From: Chloroflexota bacterium
Lineage (GTDB): Bacteria > Chloroflexota > Limnocylindria > Limnocylindrales > CSP1-4
Direction: 5' to 3'
Assembly: GCA_919901745.1 (NCBI GenBank)
Contig: CAKKPP010000003.1
Location: 74,840 to 138,839, forward strand
Length of the DNA: 64,000 nucleotides
Shown piece after piece: positions 8,771 through 20,228 of this stretch. The notes beneath the pieces are model-generated. The model was not told the origin of the DNA, did not search any database, and saw nothing but the letters and a program-made list of their open reading frames with translations. Position numbers and translations under genes: made by a program. Numbering within the stretch: the first letter of the stretch is position 1; the number at the start of each line of letters is the position of its first letter.

Positions 8771-9415
8771 GTGACCGCGCGACTGGTCGTCGACGACGAC
8801 GACGGTCGGATCGAGGCCGTCGAGGTCCTTCGATCCGGAGGGATCGTCGCCTTGCCGACCGACACGGTCTACGGCATCGCGGTGGATCTCGGCGTCAGCG
8901 GCGGGATCGAGCGGCTGTTCGCGGCGAAGCACCGCGCACCCGATCGCGCCATCATGCTGCTGCTCGCCGACGCGGGCCAGGCGCCGACGATCGGGATCAT
9001 CGGCCGCGCCGCCGCCGTGCTGGCCGCGGCGTTCTGGCCCGGTGGACTGACCCTGGTCGTTCCTCGCCGCGCCGATGTCGCGTTGCCCGAGGCGCTGACC
9101 GGGGGCGTTCCCACGATCGGGCTGCGGGTTCCTGATCATCCCGCGCCGCGTGCCCTCGCCGCCGCCGTCGGTCCCCTGCCCACGACATCCGCGAATCGCT
9201 CCGGCGAACCAGAGGGTCGTGACGCGGCGGAGATTCTCGCCCAGTTGGGCGATGCGATCGACCTTGTTCTTGACGGCGGACCGGCGGCGGGTGGCCCACC
9301 GTCGACCGTCGTCGACTGCACCTCCGAACGCCCGCGAATCCTGCGCGATGGGGCGATCGATCGCCACGCCCTGATCGCCGTTCTGGCTGCGGCGGGGCTC
9401 GACCTCGGGGACTGA
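8771..9415 (+). CDS. tsaC: L-threonylcarbamoyladenylate synthase (Sua5/YrdC/YwlC)
   Basis: 214 aa, single-domain length. Makes threonylcarbamoyl-AMP from threonine, bicarbonate and ATP for t6A37 tRNA modification. Signatures: '[18 protein letters not shown]' near residues 23-40, '[14 protein letters not shown]', '[16 protein letters not shown]', and '[11 protein letters not shown]', the substrate-binding SANxSG motif. The GTG start at 8771 is in the first position that includes the whole family domain. It lies in the housekeeping run between the HAD gene and glyA. The C-terminal Sua5 domain found in archaea and some bacteria is absent. Confidence 0.92.
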   Translation: MTARLVVDDDDGRIEAVEVLRSGGIVALPTDTVYGIAVDLGVSGGIERLFAAKHRAPDRAIMLLLADAGQAPTIGIIGRAAAVLAAAFWPGGLTLVVPRRADVALPEALTGGVPTIGLRVPDHPAPRALAAAVGPLPTTSANRSGEPEGRDAAEILAQLGDAIDLVLDGGPAAGGPPSTVVDCTSERPRILRDGAIDRHALIAVLAAAGLDLGD

Positions 9416-9482
9416 CTCGAACTCGGGCGGCCGCGTGGGAAGATACGTCCGTCAAGCGGGGCGGGCGAGAGGGAGTCCACCA

Positions 9483-10808
9483 ATGGCGGGAACAGCGACG
9501 GGCCTGGGCTGGGCCAGCATCGCGGATGTCGATCCGGACCTGTGGGCCGCAATGCAGGGCGAACTGCGACGCCAGCACGACAAGATCGAGCTGATCGCGA
9601 GCGAGAACTACACGTTTGCTGCGGTCATGGAAGCCCAGGGCTCGTGGCTCACCAATAAATACGCCGAGGGGCTGCCGGGCAAGCGCTACTACGGCGGGTG
9701 CGAGTTCGTCGACGTCGCCGAGCGGCTGGCCCAGGAGCGGGCGCTCGCGCTGTTCCCGGGGGCCGAGCACGTCAATGTCCAACCACACTCCGGTGCCCAG
9801 GCCAACATGGCGGCCTACTTCAGCGTGATCCAGCCGGGCGACCGGATCCTGGGCATGAACCTGGCCCATGGCGGGCACCTGACTCACGGGATGGCGCTCA
9901 ACTTCTCCGGCAAGCTGTACGAGGTCCATCCGTACGGCGTGTCGCCCGACGATCAGCGGATCGACTACGACGCCCTCGAGACGCTGGCTCGCGAGGTTCG
10001 ACCCAAGCTGGTCGTCGCAGGCGCATCGGCCTACCCGCGGATCTTCGACTTCGAGCGGATGGCCGCGATCGCCCACGGCGTCGGCGCACTACTGTTCGTG
10101 GATATGGCCCACATCGCCGGCCTCGTGGCGGCCGGGGTCCACCCGTCCCCGTTCCCGCACGCGGACATCGTCACATCGACCACGCACAAGACCCTTCGTG
10201 GGCCGCGCGGCGGGCTCATCTTCTCGCGCTTCGACCTTCCCGACGCAGTCGACCGGGCCGACTACCCGGCCGTGAAGGGCACGCTCGCCCAGCAGGTCGA
10301 CCGGACGGTGTTCCCGGGCGTGCAGGGTGGACCGCTGATGCAGGTGATCGCCGGCAAGGCCGTCGCGTTCAAGATGGCCGCGACCGACGAGTTCCGCGCG
10401 GATATGCGGAGCACGGTGGACAATGCCGCGCTCCTCGCCGCGAGTCTCGCCGAGCGTGGGGCGCGCGTCGTGTCCGGTGGCACCGACAACCATCTGATGC
10501 TCATCGACGTGACCCCGCTCGGTGTCACCGGAAAGGAGGCCGAGCACCTCCTCGACGACATCGGGATCACGGTGAACAAGAACGCCATCCCGTTCGACAC
10601 GCTGCCGCCGAATACCGCGTCGGGGATCAGGGTGGGGACGCCGGCCGTCACCACCCGCGGGTTCGGGCCGGCCGAGATGACCGAGATCGCGCGGATCATC
10701 ACCCGGGCGATCGATACCCGGGAGGATCCGTCGGAGCAGGCCTCGCTGGCCGCCGAGGTGGCCTCGATCGTGGAGCGATTCCCGGTGCCGGGGCTGTCCA
10801 GGGCGTGA
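9483..10808 (+). CDS. glyA: Serine hydroxymethyltransferase
   Basis: 441 aa. PLP enzyme interconverting serine + tetrahydrofolate and glycine + methylene-THF. '[10 protein letters not shown]', '[12 protein letters not shown]', '[12 protein letters not shown]', and '[13 protein letters not shown]' with the PLP Lys at residue 236 are all intact. The ATG at 9483 is chosen over the in-frame upstream ATG at 9435 because GAGAGGGAG lies at good spacing before it and family alignment begins here. wecA-like gene follows after 4 nt. Confidence 0.96.
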   Translation: MAGTATGLGWASIADVDPDLWAAMQGELRRQHDKIELIASENYTFAAVMEAQGSWLTNKYAEGLPGKRYYGGCEFVDVAERLAQERALALFPGAEHVNVQPHSGAQANMAAYFSVIQPGDRILGMNLAHGGHLTHGMALNFSGKLYEVHPYGVSPDDQRIDYDALETLAREVRPKLVVAGASAYPRIFDFERMAAIAHGVGALLFVDMAHIAGLVAAGVHPSPFPHADIVTSTTHKTLRGPRGGLIFSRFDLPDAVDRADYPAVKGTLAQQVDRTVFPGVQGGPLMQVIAGKAVAFKMAATDEFRADMRSTVDNAALLAASLAERGARVVSGGTDNHLMLIDVTPLGVTGKEAEHLLDDIGITVNKNAIPFDTLPPNTASGIRVGTPAVTTRGFGPAEMTEIARIITRAIDTREDPSEQASLAAEVASIVERFPVPGLSRA

Positions 10809-10812
10809 CCAG

Positions 10813-11955
10813 ATGACGTTCATCGAGGGCGCGGCCGGTCAGGTCCCGCTCCTGCTCGTCGTGGCCCTCGCCGCGGGCGCCATCTCGTTCCTGCTGACGC
10901 CGATCGTCCGCGACCGGGCCGTGGGAAGCGGCCAGGTCGATCGCCCGAATCACCGGCGGGTGAACCTGAGCCCGGTGCCGCGTGGCGGCGGGATCGCGAT
11001 CGCTGCCGGATTCCTGATCGTGGCGACCGGCCTGTTCGTGGCAGACCAGGTGCTCCGCATCATCCCGCTGACGTTCCCACTCGGATCCGGCCAACTCGTC
11101 GCGCTGCTCGGCGGCGGAGCCGCGGCCGCGGCCCTGGGCGCGCTCGACGATCGGTACGACCTGCGCGCCCGCTGGCAGCTCCTTGGACAGGTCGGGCTCG
11201 CCCTCGGTGCGGTCTGGCTCGGGATCGGCGTGGCCGGGATCAACAACCCGTTCGGCCAGGGCCGGATCCCCTTCGACGAACTGTTCGCGGCTGGATTCAC
11301 CGTGTTGTGGATCGTGGGCATGATCAACAGCATCAACTTCATCGACGGCCTCGACGGGCTGTCCACGGGGATCGCGATCATCGCGGCGTTCACGCTCGGG
11401 GCGATCAGCCTCACGACCCAGATCGGGCAGCCATTGATCGCCGTCCTGTGCTTCACGCTGGCCGGCTCACTGGCCGGGTTCCTGCGCTGGAATTTCAACC
11501 CTGCGTCCATCTTCACCGGCACCGCCGGGGTGACCTTCGTCGGCTACACGCTGGCAATTCTGGCGATCCTCGGCGTTGCCAAGATCGCAGTCGCGGTGCT
11601 CGTCCTCGGCGTCCCGATCATCGACACCTTCTGGATCATCGTTCGGCGCATGCTCGCCGGGCGCAGTCCCTTCACCCCGGACCGAGGTCATCTGCACCAT
11701 CGCCTGCTCGACCTGGGCCTGAGCCATCGCCAGACGGTGCTGCTCATCTACGGGATCTGCGCGGCGCTCGGCGTCCTGTCGTTCGTCCTGAGTGGCGCCA
11801 ACCAGGTCTACGCGTTCCTCGGCGTCCTGCTCGGGACGGGCGTGCTCCTGTTCGCGTTCACCCGTGGCGGGAGCGCGGCAGAGGCGGCGGGGGCGCTTGC
11901 CTCCGATACCTATGAGGTGGCGGAGGGCGACGACGCCCTCCACGATCATCGTTGA
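10813..11955 (+). CDS. WecA/MraY-type polyprenyl-phosphate sugar-1-phosphate transferase
   Basis: 380 aa with about ten hydrophobic segments. Signature residues of the family are present: 'LGALDDRYDLRA' (DDxxD), 'NSINFIDGLDGLSTG' (NxxNxxDGLDGL), and 'RGHLHHRLLDLGLS' (HxHH), the last typical of WecA/TagO-like rather than MraY enzymes. It transfers a HexNAc-1-P from UDP-sugar to undecaprenyl phosphate, the first step of a wall or surface glycan. Starts 4 nt after glyA. The cognate later steps may include the glycan island at 40-58 kb (inference). Confidence 0.9.
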   Translation: MTFIEGAAGQVPLLLVVALAAGAISFLLTPIVRDRAVGSGQVDRPNHRRVNLSPVPRGGGIAIAAGFLIVATGLFVADQVLRIIPLTFPLGSGQLVALLGGGAAAAALGALDDRYDLRARWQLLGQVGLALGAVWLGIGVAGINNPFGQGRIPFDELFAAGFTVLWIVGMINSINFIDGLDGLSTGIAIIAAFTLGAISLTTQIGQPLIAVLCFTLAGSLAGFLRWNFNPASIFTGTAGVTFVGYTLAILAILGVAKIAVAVLVLGVPIIDTFWIIVRRMLAGRSPFTPDRGHLHHRLLDLGLSHRQTVLLIYGICAALGVLSFVLSGANQVYAFLGVLLGTGVLLFAFTRGGSAAEAAGALASDTYEVAEGDDALHDHR

Positions 11956-12053
11956 GCGTCGGCCCGTCCGGCCGCCGCGTGATGGGCGCGGGTTCGGGCG
12001 TCAGGCTCCGGGCTTCCGGGGCCGGTGCAGAGGGCGCGATCGGAGCTGGGTGC

Positions 12054-12059
12054 TAGCAT
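12054..12059 (+). promoter_or_regulatory. -10 box TAGCAT
   Basis: TAGCAT lies about 47 nt before the ATG at 12106. It argues for that start rather than an upstream in-frame ATG at 12025, which would precede the promoter. No -35 box is obvious. Confidence 0.35.
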
Positions 12060-12105
12060 CGCCGAGCGCCTCAGCCCACGCGGGCACTCATCCGATCGGG
12101 GACCG

Positions 12106-12966
12106 ATGCCGCTCGACCTGTTTCCTGCCCTGCTCCTGATCGTCGTGATCGCGGCAATCGTTGCGATCGCCGTCGTTGCCGTGGTTCGCGTCCGCCGGCG
12201 GACGGTGGCCGGTCAAGCCCCGCGATCGGCCGCAACAACGACCCAGCCAATTCGCGGTCTGGCGGGGCGCGTGTCGCGCGTCGTCGATCAGTCGATCGGC
12301 ATGACGCTCGTTCGGCGAGTGCGTGGGACGTACGGCGCGAGCGATGGGGCCGTCGACGACCGCCAGGTCCCCACCGCCCCACGAGCGGCCCCGCCGACGC
12401 GGCTGACGACTGTCGGGGGTCCGCGTCGGGTTCCGCTGGGATCCAGCCGGACCAGCCAGCCCACCCCTCCGGATCCGCGGGTGCGCCTCTGGCGAGATAC
12501 GTCGATTGTCGCCGTCGCCTTCGGCTTGGTCGCGATCGTCGGTGCCAATGTATTTCGCCCGAACGTCGACGGAGGTGTGCTCGGCCAGATCTCCCCGACG
12601 ACCGGGGTTCCCGGCGCGAACGCCACGGCGATCGCGCTGCCGCCGACGCCGCCGGCTGAATCCCAGGCACCCGCCCCGAGCGACCACGCCCAGAGCCCGG
12701 ACCCTGCGCTGGCGCCGGCGGCGTCGCGGGCGCCATTGCCGGCCCGTACGGCGCGGCCCGCGCCGGCGCCCACTGGATTGCCCGCGCCGACGCCGACGCC
12801 GGATCCGACGGCCGGCCCCACGCCGCCACCATCGCCGACGCCGGAAGCCACGGCTGATCCGACCCCCCCGCCCAGTCCCGAACCGACACCCGACCCAACG
12901 CCGGTTCCAACGCCCACGCCCGATCCCACGCCCGATCCCACGCCCAGCCCGACGCCCGTTCCGTAG
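12106..12966 (+). CDS. Two-TM protein with long Pro/Thr/Asp-rich tail, function unknown
   Basis: 286 aa. One hydrophobic helix at residues about 6-27 is followed by a basic linker rich in R/P/T, then a second helix (residues about 133-153, 'TSIVAVAFGLVAIVGANVF'), then a C-terminal tail of about 130 residues made of PTPDPT-, PTPPPSPTP- and APAP-type repeats. Such tails usually span or coat the cell wall. No known domain is recognised. It lies alone between the wecA-like gene and the ATP synthase operon, with its own likely promoter at 12054. Confidence 0.7.
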   Translation: MPLDLFPALLLIVVIAAIVAIAVVAVVRVRRRTVAGQAPRSAATTTQPIRGLAGRVSRVVDQSIGMTLVRRVRGTYGASDGAVDDRQVPTAPRAAPPTRLTTVGGPRRVPLGSSRTSQPTPPDPRVRLWRDTSIVAVAFGLVAIVGANVFRPNVDGGVLGQISPTTGVPGANATAIALPPTPPAESQAPAPSDHAQSPDPALAPAASRAPLPARTARPAPAPTGLPAPTPTPDPTAGPTPPPSPTPEATADPTPPPSPEPTPDPTPVPTPTPDPTPDPTPSPTPVP

Positions 12967-13069
12967 GCCGACCACGGCGGTTCGTCCGCCCCGGATTCCG
13001 GGACGCGGATCGCAACCGTGACGCAACCGTCGGTGGCCGCATCGGTGGCCGAATCGGGCGCGCCTCTGC

Positions 13070-13075
13070 TATACT
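13070..13075 (+). promoter_or_regulatory. -10 box TATACT of the ATP synthase operon
   Basis: TATACT places the start of transcription near 13082, about 17 nt before the ATG at 13099. An in-frame upstream ACG/GTG-type start at 13018 would lie before the promoter and is therefore unlikely. Confidence 0.5.
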
Positions 13076-13098
13076 CCCGCGGCTTTGTCAGGTCGCTC

Positions 13099-13323
13099 AT
13101 GATCGAGCCGGGCCGGACGGGGGCCTATCTCGCCCTCTTCTCCGAGATCGGGTTCATCCTCCTCGTGGCGACTCTGGCAGGCGTCGGAATCGGGTACTGG
13201 GCGGATACCCAGTTGCGGATCATCCCCGTCCTCACCCTCGTCGGGCTCTTTGCGGGTCTGGCGCTCGGGGCGAGGATGGTCTGGACCCTCATCAACCGGT
13301 TCCTGGCCCGGATCGAGGATTGA
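13099..13323 (+). CDS. AtpI/AtpZ-like ATP synthase-associated membrane protein
   Basis: 74 aa from the ATG at 13099 (MIEPGRTGAYLALFSEIGF). Two hydrophobic hairpin helices, near residues 12-33 and 42-62, with a polar turn 'YWADTQLRI' are typical of the AtpZ/AtpI (PF09527) family, which helps assemble the c-ring or carries Mg. First gene of the atp operon, immediately before atpB. The small size limits certainty to family level. Confidence 0.75.
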   Translation: MIEPGRTGAYLALFSEIGFILLVATLAGVGIGYWADTQLRIIPVLTLVGLFAGLALGARMVWTLINRFLARIED

Positions 13324-13361
13324 TCGCCGGACACGCCGGCTGAGACCGAAACGAAAAGCGA

Positions 13362-14423
13362 ATGAGCGCGGCCGACAGCCGCGCTCCTGTGTGTGGAGCA
13401 AGCGTGACCAACGGAGCCCAGGAAACGACTGCGCCGGCGGCACCCAGGGGCCGGTCATTGAAGAATCGTTTCCTGCTCGCGATCGCGGCCATCATCGTGC
13501 TCGACATCCTCGCCTGGATGTTCGTGCCGCCCTTCCCGCTGGGCCAGCCGGGAGTGCCGGTCACCGGCATCGGCGACCTCATTGCCGCCAACCTCGAGCT
13601 CCCGGCACCGCACGTGGTGATCGATCTTGCCCCGGACGTCCACGCGGACCCGAGCGCGATCGTCACCAGCCACCCAAGCATCACCTCGAGCATCCTGACG
13701 ACGTGGGTGGTCATGGCCGTCGTCCTCGTCACCTTCATCCTCGCGACCCGCAGCGTCCGGTTGATTCCGACGCGCGTCCAGAACCTGGTCGAGTTCGCCT
13801 ATGAAGCCCTCGAGAACTGGGCGGTCTCGCTCGGCGGCATCGGGGCGCGCCGCCATGTTCCCCTGTTCGCGACGTTCTTCCTGTTCATCCTGTTCTCGAA
13901 CTGGAGCGGGCTCATGCCGTTCTTCGGCAAGATCGTCGAGCTCCGCGCGCCCACCAGCGACGTCAACGTCACCATCGGGCTTGCCCTCGTCGCCTTTTTC
14001 TACTTCCACTACCAGGGCTTCCGGGCGCTGGGCATTCGTGGCTATCTCGGGAAGTTCTTCGTGTTCTCCGGCTTCAAGGAGGGCCCCGCGGCCGGCTTCA
14101 TCGGCCTGTTCGTCGGGCTCATCGAGTTCCTGTTGGAGTTCATCAAGCCGGTCACGCTGGCGATGCGACTCTTCGGCAACATCTTCGGAGGGGAAGTGGC
14201 GCTCGGCGTCATCACCGCCCTGACCATCGCGATCATCCCGATCGGGATGCTCTCGCTCGAGTTGCTCCTGAACTTCATCCAGGCGCTCATCTTCTCGACC
14301 CTCATGCTGATGTACACGATCATCGCCATGGAGGGTCACGGCGAAGAGCATCACGACGAGGCGCATCACGACGAGGAGCACGCGCCCTCGACGGGAACCC
14401 TGGAACCGAGCGCAGCGCACTGA
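13362..14423 (+). CDS. atpB: ATP synthase F0 subunit a
   Basis: 353 aa, longer than the usual 240-280 because of a roughly 100-residue N-terminal region containing one TM and a periplasmic loop. The functional helix 'KPVTLAMRLFGNIFGGEVAL' carries the essential Arg facing the c-ring. The C-terminal end is unusually His/Glu-rich (HGEEHHDEAHHDEEH), a possible metal-binding tail. Followed by atpE. Confidence 0.95.
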   Translation: MSAADSRAPVCGASVTNGAQETTAPAAPRGRSLKNRFLLAIAAIIVLDILAWMFVPPFPLGQPGVPVTGIGDLIAANLELPAPHVVIDLAPDVHADPSAIVTSHPSITSSILTTWVVMAVVLVTFILATRSVRLIPTRVQNLVEFAYEALENWAVSLGGIGARRHVPLFATFFLFILFSNWSGLMPFFGKIVELRAPTSDVNVTIGLALVAFFYFHYQGFRALGIRGYLGKFFVFSGFKEGPAAGFIGLFVGLIEFLLEFIKPVTLAMRLFGNIFGGEVALGVITALTIAIIPIGMLSLELLLNFIQALIFSTLMLMYTIIAMEGHGEEHHDEAHHDEEHAPSTGTLEPSAAH

Positions 14424-14501
14424 CAAGGGACGGGTAACCGTCCACCATCACATCGAGCATGGATCGGGCAGGAGCCCGACCGCAGAGGAGGAACCAATCA
14501 C

Positions 14502-14720
14502 ATGGAGTTCATCGGCGCAGGTCTCGCCGCCCTTGGGGTGATCGGGCCAGGAATCGGCATCGGCATCCTGACCGGCATGGCCGCGACTGCGATCGGCCGC
14601 AACCCCGACGCGACCCCGAGCATTCGCGCGCAGTTCATTCTTGGCGCCGCGTTCGCCGAGGGCCTCGGCGTCCTCGCGATCGTCGTTGCCATCCTCGCGA
14701 TCGTCCTCCAGCCGGCCTAG
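14502..14720 (+). CDS. atpE: ATP synthase F0 subunit c
   Basis: 72 aa, two-helix hairpin. Helix 1 has the glycine zipper GPGIGIGILTG; the polar loop is GRNPDA; helix 2 carries the ion-carrying Glu53 in 'AAFAEGLGVLAIV'. The Na+-type Q..ES/T ligand set is not evident, so proton coupling is likely. GAGGAGG lies upstream of the ATG, a strong ribosome site fitting the high stoichiometry of c. Confidence 0.96.
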   Translation: MEFIGAGLAALGVIGPGIGIGILTGMAATAIGRNPDATPSIRAQFILGAAFAEGLGVLAIVVAILAIVLQPA

Positions 14721-14732
14721 GGAGCGGATCGC

Positions 14733-15302
14733 GTGGGTCTTTTCGCCGTCGTCGCCCAGGGAGCCGGCACCGCCGTCGCCCTCTCCGCCGAGGAGGCGGG
14801 CGCCGGCCTGGTGATCAATTTCTTCTGGATCATCGTCTCGTCGCTGAACTTCCTCCTCTTCCTGGGGATCCTGTACCTCGTTGCCCTGCGCCCGGTTTCC
14901 CGGATGCTGGCCGAGCGCCGGGACCGGATCGAGCAGGGGATGCAGGACGCGGACCAGGCACGCCTGGATCGGGAGATTGCGAAGCAGGAGCGGGCCGCCG
15001 CCCTCACCGAGGCCCGCAAGGAGGCCGGCGAGATCCTGGCACGCGCCCAGAAGGTCGCCCAGGACAGCCGCGATGCGGACATTGCCGCGACCAGGCAGGA
15101 GCTCGAACGGCTTCGTGAGCGAGCAGCCAGCGACATCATCGCCGAGCGAGAGCGCGCCATCGCCGATCTGCGCGCCGAGGTGGCCGACCTGGCCCTCGCG
15201 GCCGCCGGCAAGGTCGTCGGCGAATCGATGACCGGCGAGCGACAGCGTCGTCTGGTTGTCGATTTCCTGGCCGAGTCCGGCAGTTCGGGGTCCAAGGGCT
15301 GA
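14733..15302 (+). CDS. atpF: ATP synthase F0 subunit b
   Basis: 189 aa from a GTG. One N-terminal membrane helix (about residues 27-48, 'VINFFWIIVSSLNFLLFLGI') followed by a long charged helix 'RPVSRMLAERRDRIEQG...' that forms the peripheral stalk. Stop and atpH start share one base (TGATG). Confidence 0.95.
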   Translation: MGLFAVVAQGAGTAVALSAEEAGAGLVINFFWIIVSSLNFLLFLGILYLVALRPVSRMLAERRDRIEQGMQDADQARLDREIAKQERAAALTEARKEAGEILARAQKVAQDSRDADIAATRQELERLRERAASDIIAERERAIADLRAEVADLALAAAGKVVGESMTGERQRRLVVDFLAESGSSGSKG

Positions 15303-15847
15303 TGGGTCGACCCGGGACGGCCGCTCGCCGCTATGCCGACGCCGCGTTCGAGCTGGCGTCGCGCGACGACACGCACGACGCCTGGCTGGAGGGTCTCGAA
15401 ACGGCCGTCCAGCTTCTCGGCGACGAGCGCGTGGCGGCGATCGTCGACAGCCCGGCGGTGGCCCTCGCGGATCGGGAGGCGCTCATCGAGCGGCTGCTTG
15501 CCGCTCGGGTCGCCGCATCGGTCCTCAACCTCACCAGGGTGCTCGTCCAGCGCGGCCGGATCGACGCGCTGCCCGCCGTCGCCACGCAGTATCGACGCCT
15601 GCTCAACCGCCACCGCGGCGTGACCGAGGCGATCGTGACCAGCGCCGTGCCGCTCAGCGCAGCCGAGACGGCGGCCGTGCGGACGAAGATCGAATCGATG
15701 CTCGGCTCGAGCGTCGAGCTCGCCAGCCGGGTGGACGACGATCTGATCGGCGGCCTCACCGTTCGGGTGGGGGACCGCTTCATCGACGCCAGTGTGCGGG
15801 GTCGCCTTGAGCGCCTTCGCGATCAGCTCGTGGTGGGCGCTCGCTAG
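15302..15847 (+). CDS. atpH: ATP synthase F1 subunit delta
   Basis: 181 aa. N-terminal helical bundle (MGRPGTAARRYADAAFELA...) and C-terminal 'LIGGLTVRVGDRFIDASVRGRLERL', the OSCP/delta signature (GG-x-x-[LIVM]-x-x-[GD]-x-x-x-[ID]-S). Joins the peripheral stalk to the alpha3beta3 head. Confidence 0.95.
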   Translation: MGRPGTAARRYADAAFELASRDDTHDAWLEGLETAVQLLGDERVAAIVDSPAVALADREALIERLLAARVAASVLNLTRVLVQRGRIDALPAVATQYRRLLNRHRGVTEAIVTSAVPLSAAETAAVRTKIESMLGSSVELASRVDDDLIGGLTVRVGDRFIDASVRGRLERLRDQLVVGAR

Positions 15848-15913
15848 CCCGACCGCGCCGGCCGGTCTGACCGGCGGTGCACCAGCGGGCCGAGACGCCC
15901 GAACGGAGAACCG

Positions 15914-17488
15914 ATGGCCATTCGCTCTGACGAGATCATCAGCATTATCAAGTCCGCGATCGACACGTTCGACGAAGGTACGGAGACGCGCACCGTCGGG
16001 ACCGTCGTCGAGGTCGGTGACGGGATCGCCCAGATCTACGGGCTGGACGGCGCCCTGTCCTCCGAGATGCTCGAGTTCCCCGGAGGCGTCTTCGGGATGG
16101 CCCTGAACCTCGAGGAGGAGACGGTCGGCGCCGTGATCCTCGGCGAGTCGCGTGCCATCAAGGAAGGCGACATCGTCAAGACCACCGGCCGCGTCGTCGA
16201 GGTCCCCGTCGGTCAGGCGCTCCTCGGCCGCGTGGTCGACCCCCTGGGCCGCCCCATCGACGGCAAGGGCCCGATCAAGGCGACCAAGACCCGCCCCGTC
16301 GAGCGGATCGCCCCGGGCGTCATCGTGCGCAAGTCGGTCGACACGCCCGTGCAGACGGGGATCAAGGCGATCGACGCGCTCATCCCGATCGGTCGCGGTC
16401 AGCGCGAGCTGATCATCGGAGATCGCCAGACGGGCAAGACGGCCATCGCCCTCGACACGATCATCAACCAGAAGGGCAAGGGCCTCGTCTGCATCTACGT
16501 GGCGATCGGCCAGAAGCTCTCGACGGTTGCGAACACCGTCGCCGTCCTTGAGCAGCACGGCGCGATGGAGCACACGATCGTCGTGGTTGCCGGTGCCGAG
16601 GACCCCGCTCCGCTCCAGTATCTCGCCCCGTACGCCGGCGTGGCGATGGGCGAGGAGGTCATGGAGGAGGGCGTCGAGGTCGACGGCGCCACCGTCAAGG
16701 ATGCGCTGTGCGTCTACGACGATCTCTCCAAGCACGCCTGGGCCTACCGCGAGATGTCCCTGTTGCTGCGCCGCCCGCCCGGTCGCGAGGCCTACCCGGG
16801 TGACGTCTTCTACCTGCACAGCCGGCTCCTGGAGCGGGCCGCGCGCATGAACGACGAGAACGGCGGCGGGTCGCTGACGGCACTGCCGATCATCGAGACG
16901 CAGGCCGGGGACGTATCGGCATACATTCCGACAAACGTCATCTCGATCACGGACGGCCAGATCTTCCTCGAGACCGACCTGTTCAATGCCGGCCAGCGGC
17001 CGGCGCTCAACATCGGCATCTCAGTGTCGCGGGTGGGGTCGGCGGCGCAGACCAAGGCGATGAAGAAGGTCGCCGCTCCGCTCAAGCTGGACCTGGCCCA
17101 GTACCGCGCCCTCGCGGCGTTCGCCCAGTTCGCGTCGGACCTGGACAAGGCCACCCGTGACCAGCTGACGCGAGGCGAGAAGCTGTCCGAGGTCATCAAG
17201 CAGCCGCAGTACCAGCCGCTCCCCGTGGAGAAGCAGGTCGCCATCCTCGTGGCCGCGACGAGCGGCTCGCTCGACGACGTCCCGACCCCCAGGGTCAAGG
17301 AGTTCGAGACCGGCTTCTATCGGTTCCTCGAAACCGAGCGCACCTCGATCCTCGAGGAGCTTGGCAGGACCGCGGCCCTCAGCGATGAGCTCGCTTCTGC
17401 CCTCGCCGAGGCCATCGAAGCGTTCCGCGTCGAAGGCTTCGCGATGGAACCGCGCGCCAAGGCCGAGAAGGTCGAGGACAAGGCCTGA
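15914..17488 (+). CDS. atpA: ATP synthase F1 subunit alpha
   Basis: 524 aa. N-terminal beta-barrel, nucleotide-binding domain with P-loop GDRQTGKT at residues 169-176, and the C-terminal helical domain. '[17 protein letters not shown]' is the signature P-[SAP]-[LIV]-[DNH]-x3-S-x-S region of alpha. GAACGGAGAA precedes the ATG. Length is normal. Confidence 0.97.
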   Translation: MAIRSDEIISIIKSAIDTFDEGTETRTVGTVVEVGDGIAQIYGLDGALSSEMLEFPGGVFGMALNLEEETVGAVILGESRAIKEGDIVKTTGRVVEVPVGQALLGRVVDPLGRPIDGKGPIKATKTRPVERIAPGVIVRKSVDTPVQTGIKAIDALIPIGRGQRELIIGDRQTGKTAIALDTIINQKGKGLVCIYVAIGQKLSTVANTVAVLEQHGAMEHTIVVVAGAEDPAPLQYLAPYAGVAMGEEVMEEGVEVDGATVKDALCVYDDLSKHAWAYREMSLLLRRPPGREAYPGDVFYLHSRLLERAARMNDENGGGSLTALPIIETQAGDVSAYIPTNVISITDGQIFLETDLFNAGQRPALNIGISVSRVGSAAQTKAMKKVAAPLKLDLAQYRALAAFAQFASDLDKATRDQLTRGEKLSEVIKQPQYQPLPVEKQVAILVAATSGSLDDVPTPRVKEFETGFYRFLETERTSILEELGRTAALSDELASALAEAIEAFRVEGFAMEPRAKAEKVEDKA

Positions 17489-17490
17489 TC

Positions 17491-19792
<2,302 letters not shown>

Positions 19793-19795
19793 CCC

Positions 19796-20224
19796 ATGCC
19801 GATCATGCTCGAGATCGTCACGCCGGAGCGCCTCGCCTACGCAGGCGAGGTGGACGCGGTGGTGTTGCCCGGGATCGACGGCGAGCTCGGCGTTCTGCCG
19901 CACCATGCACCGCTGGTCTCGACGCTTGGCGTCGGCGAGCTTCGGTACCGGGTGGGCGGCAAGGAGGAGACATTCGCGATTGCGGGTGGGTTCCTCCAGG
20001 TCCGTCCGGACAAGGTCGTCGTGATGGCCGAGACGGCCGACCTCGCCGCTGAGATCGACCTTGAGAAAGCCCAGGAAGCCCGCCGCGAGGCCGAGCGCGC
20101 ACTCGAGACCGGATTCACCGAGGGTGCCGACCTGTCGGCCGCCCGGGCCGCGCTCCAACAGGCACTGTTGCGCATTCGCGTCGCCGAACGCCGTCACCGG
20201 GAGGGTCCGCGACACCGCGGATGA
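19796..20224 (+). CDS. atpC: ATP synthase F1 subunit epsilon
   Basis: 142 aa. N-terminal beta-sandwich with 'VVLPGIDGELGVLPHHAPLVSTL' and a C-terminal helical hairpin rich in Ala/Arg/Glu. Last gene of the atp set, 4 nt after atpD; murA starts 5 nt after its stop. Confidence 0.95.
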   Translation: MPIMLEIVTPERLAYAGEVDAVVLPGIDGELGVLPHHAPLVSTLGVGELRYRVGGKEETFAIAGGFLQVRPDKVVVMAETADLAAEIDLEKAQEARREAERALETGFTEGADLSAARAALQQALLRIRVAERRHREGPRHRG

Positions 20225-20228
20225 GGCC

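Noticed and set aside
14717..16819. 700-codon minus-strand open frame opposite atpH/atpA
   Set aside because: Mirror of strongly conserved ATP synthase genes; composition is the product of high GC at third codon positions and no domain is seen.
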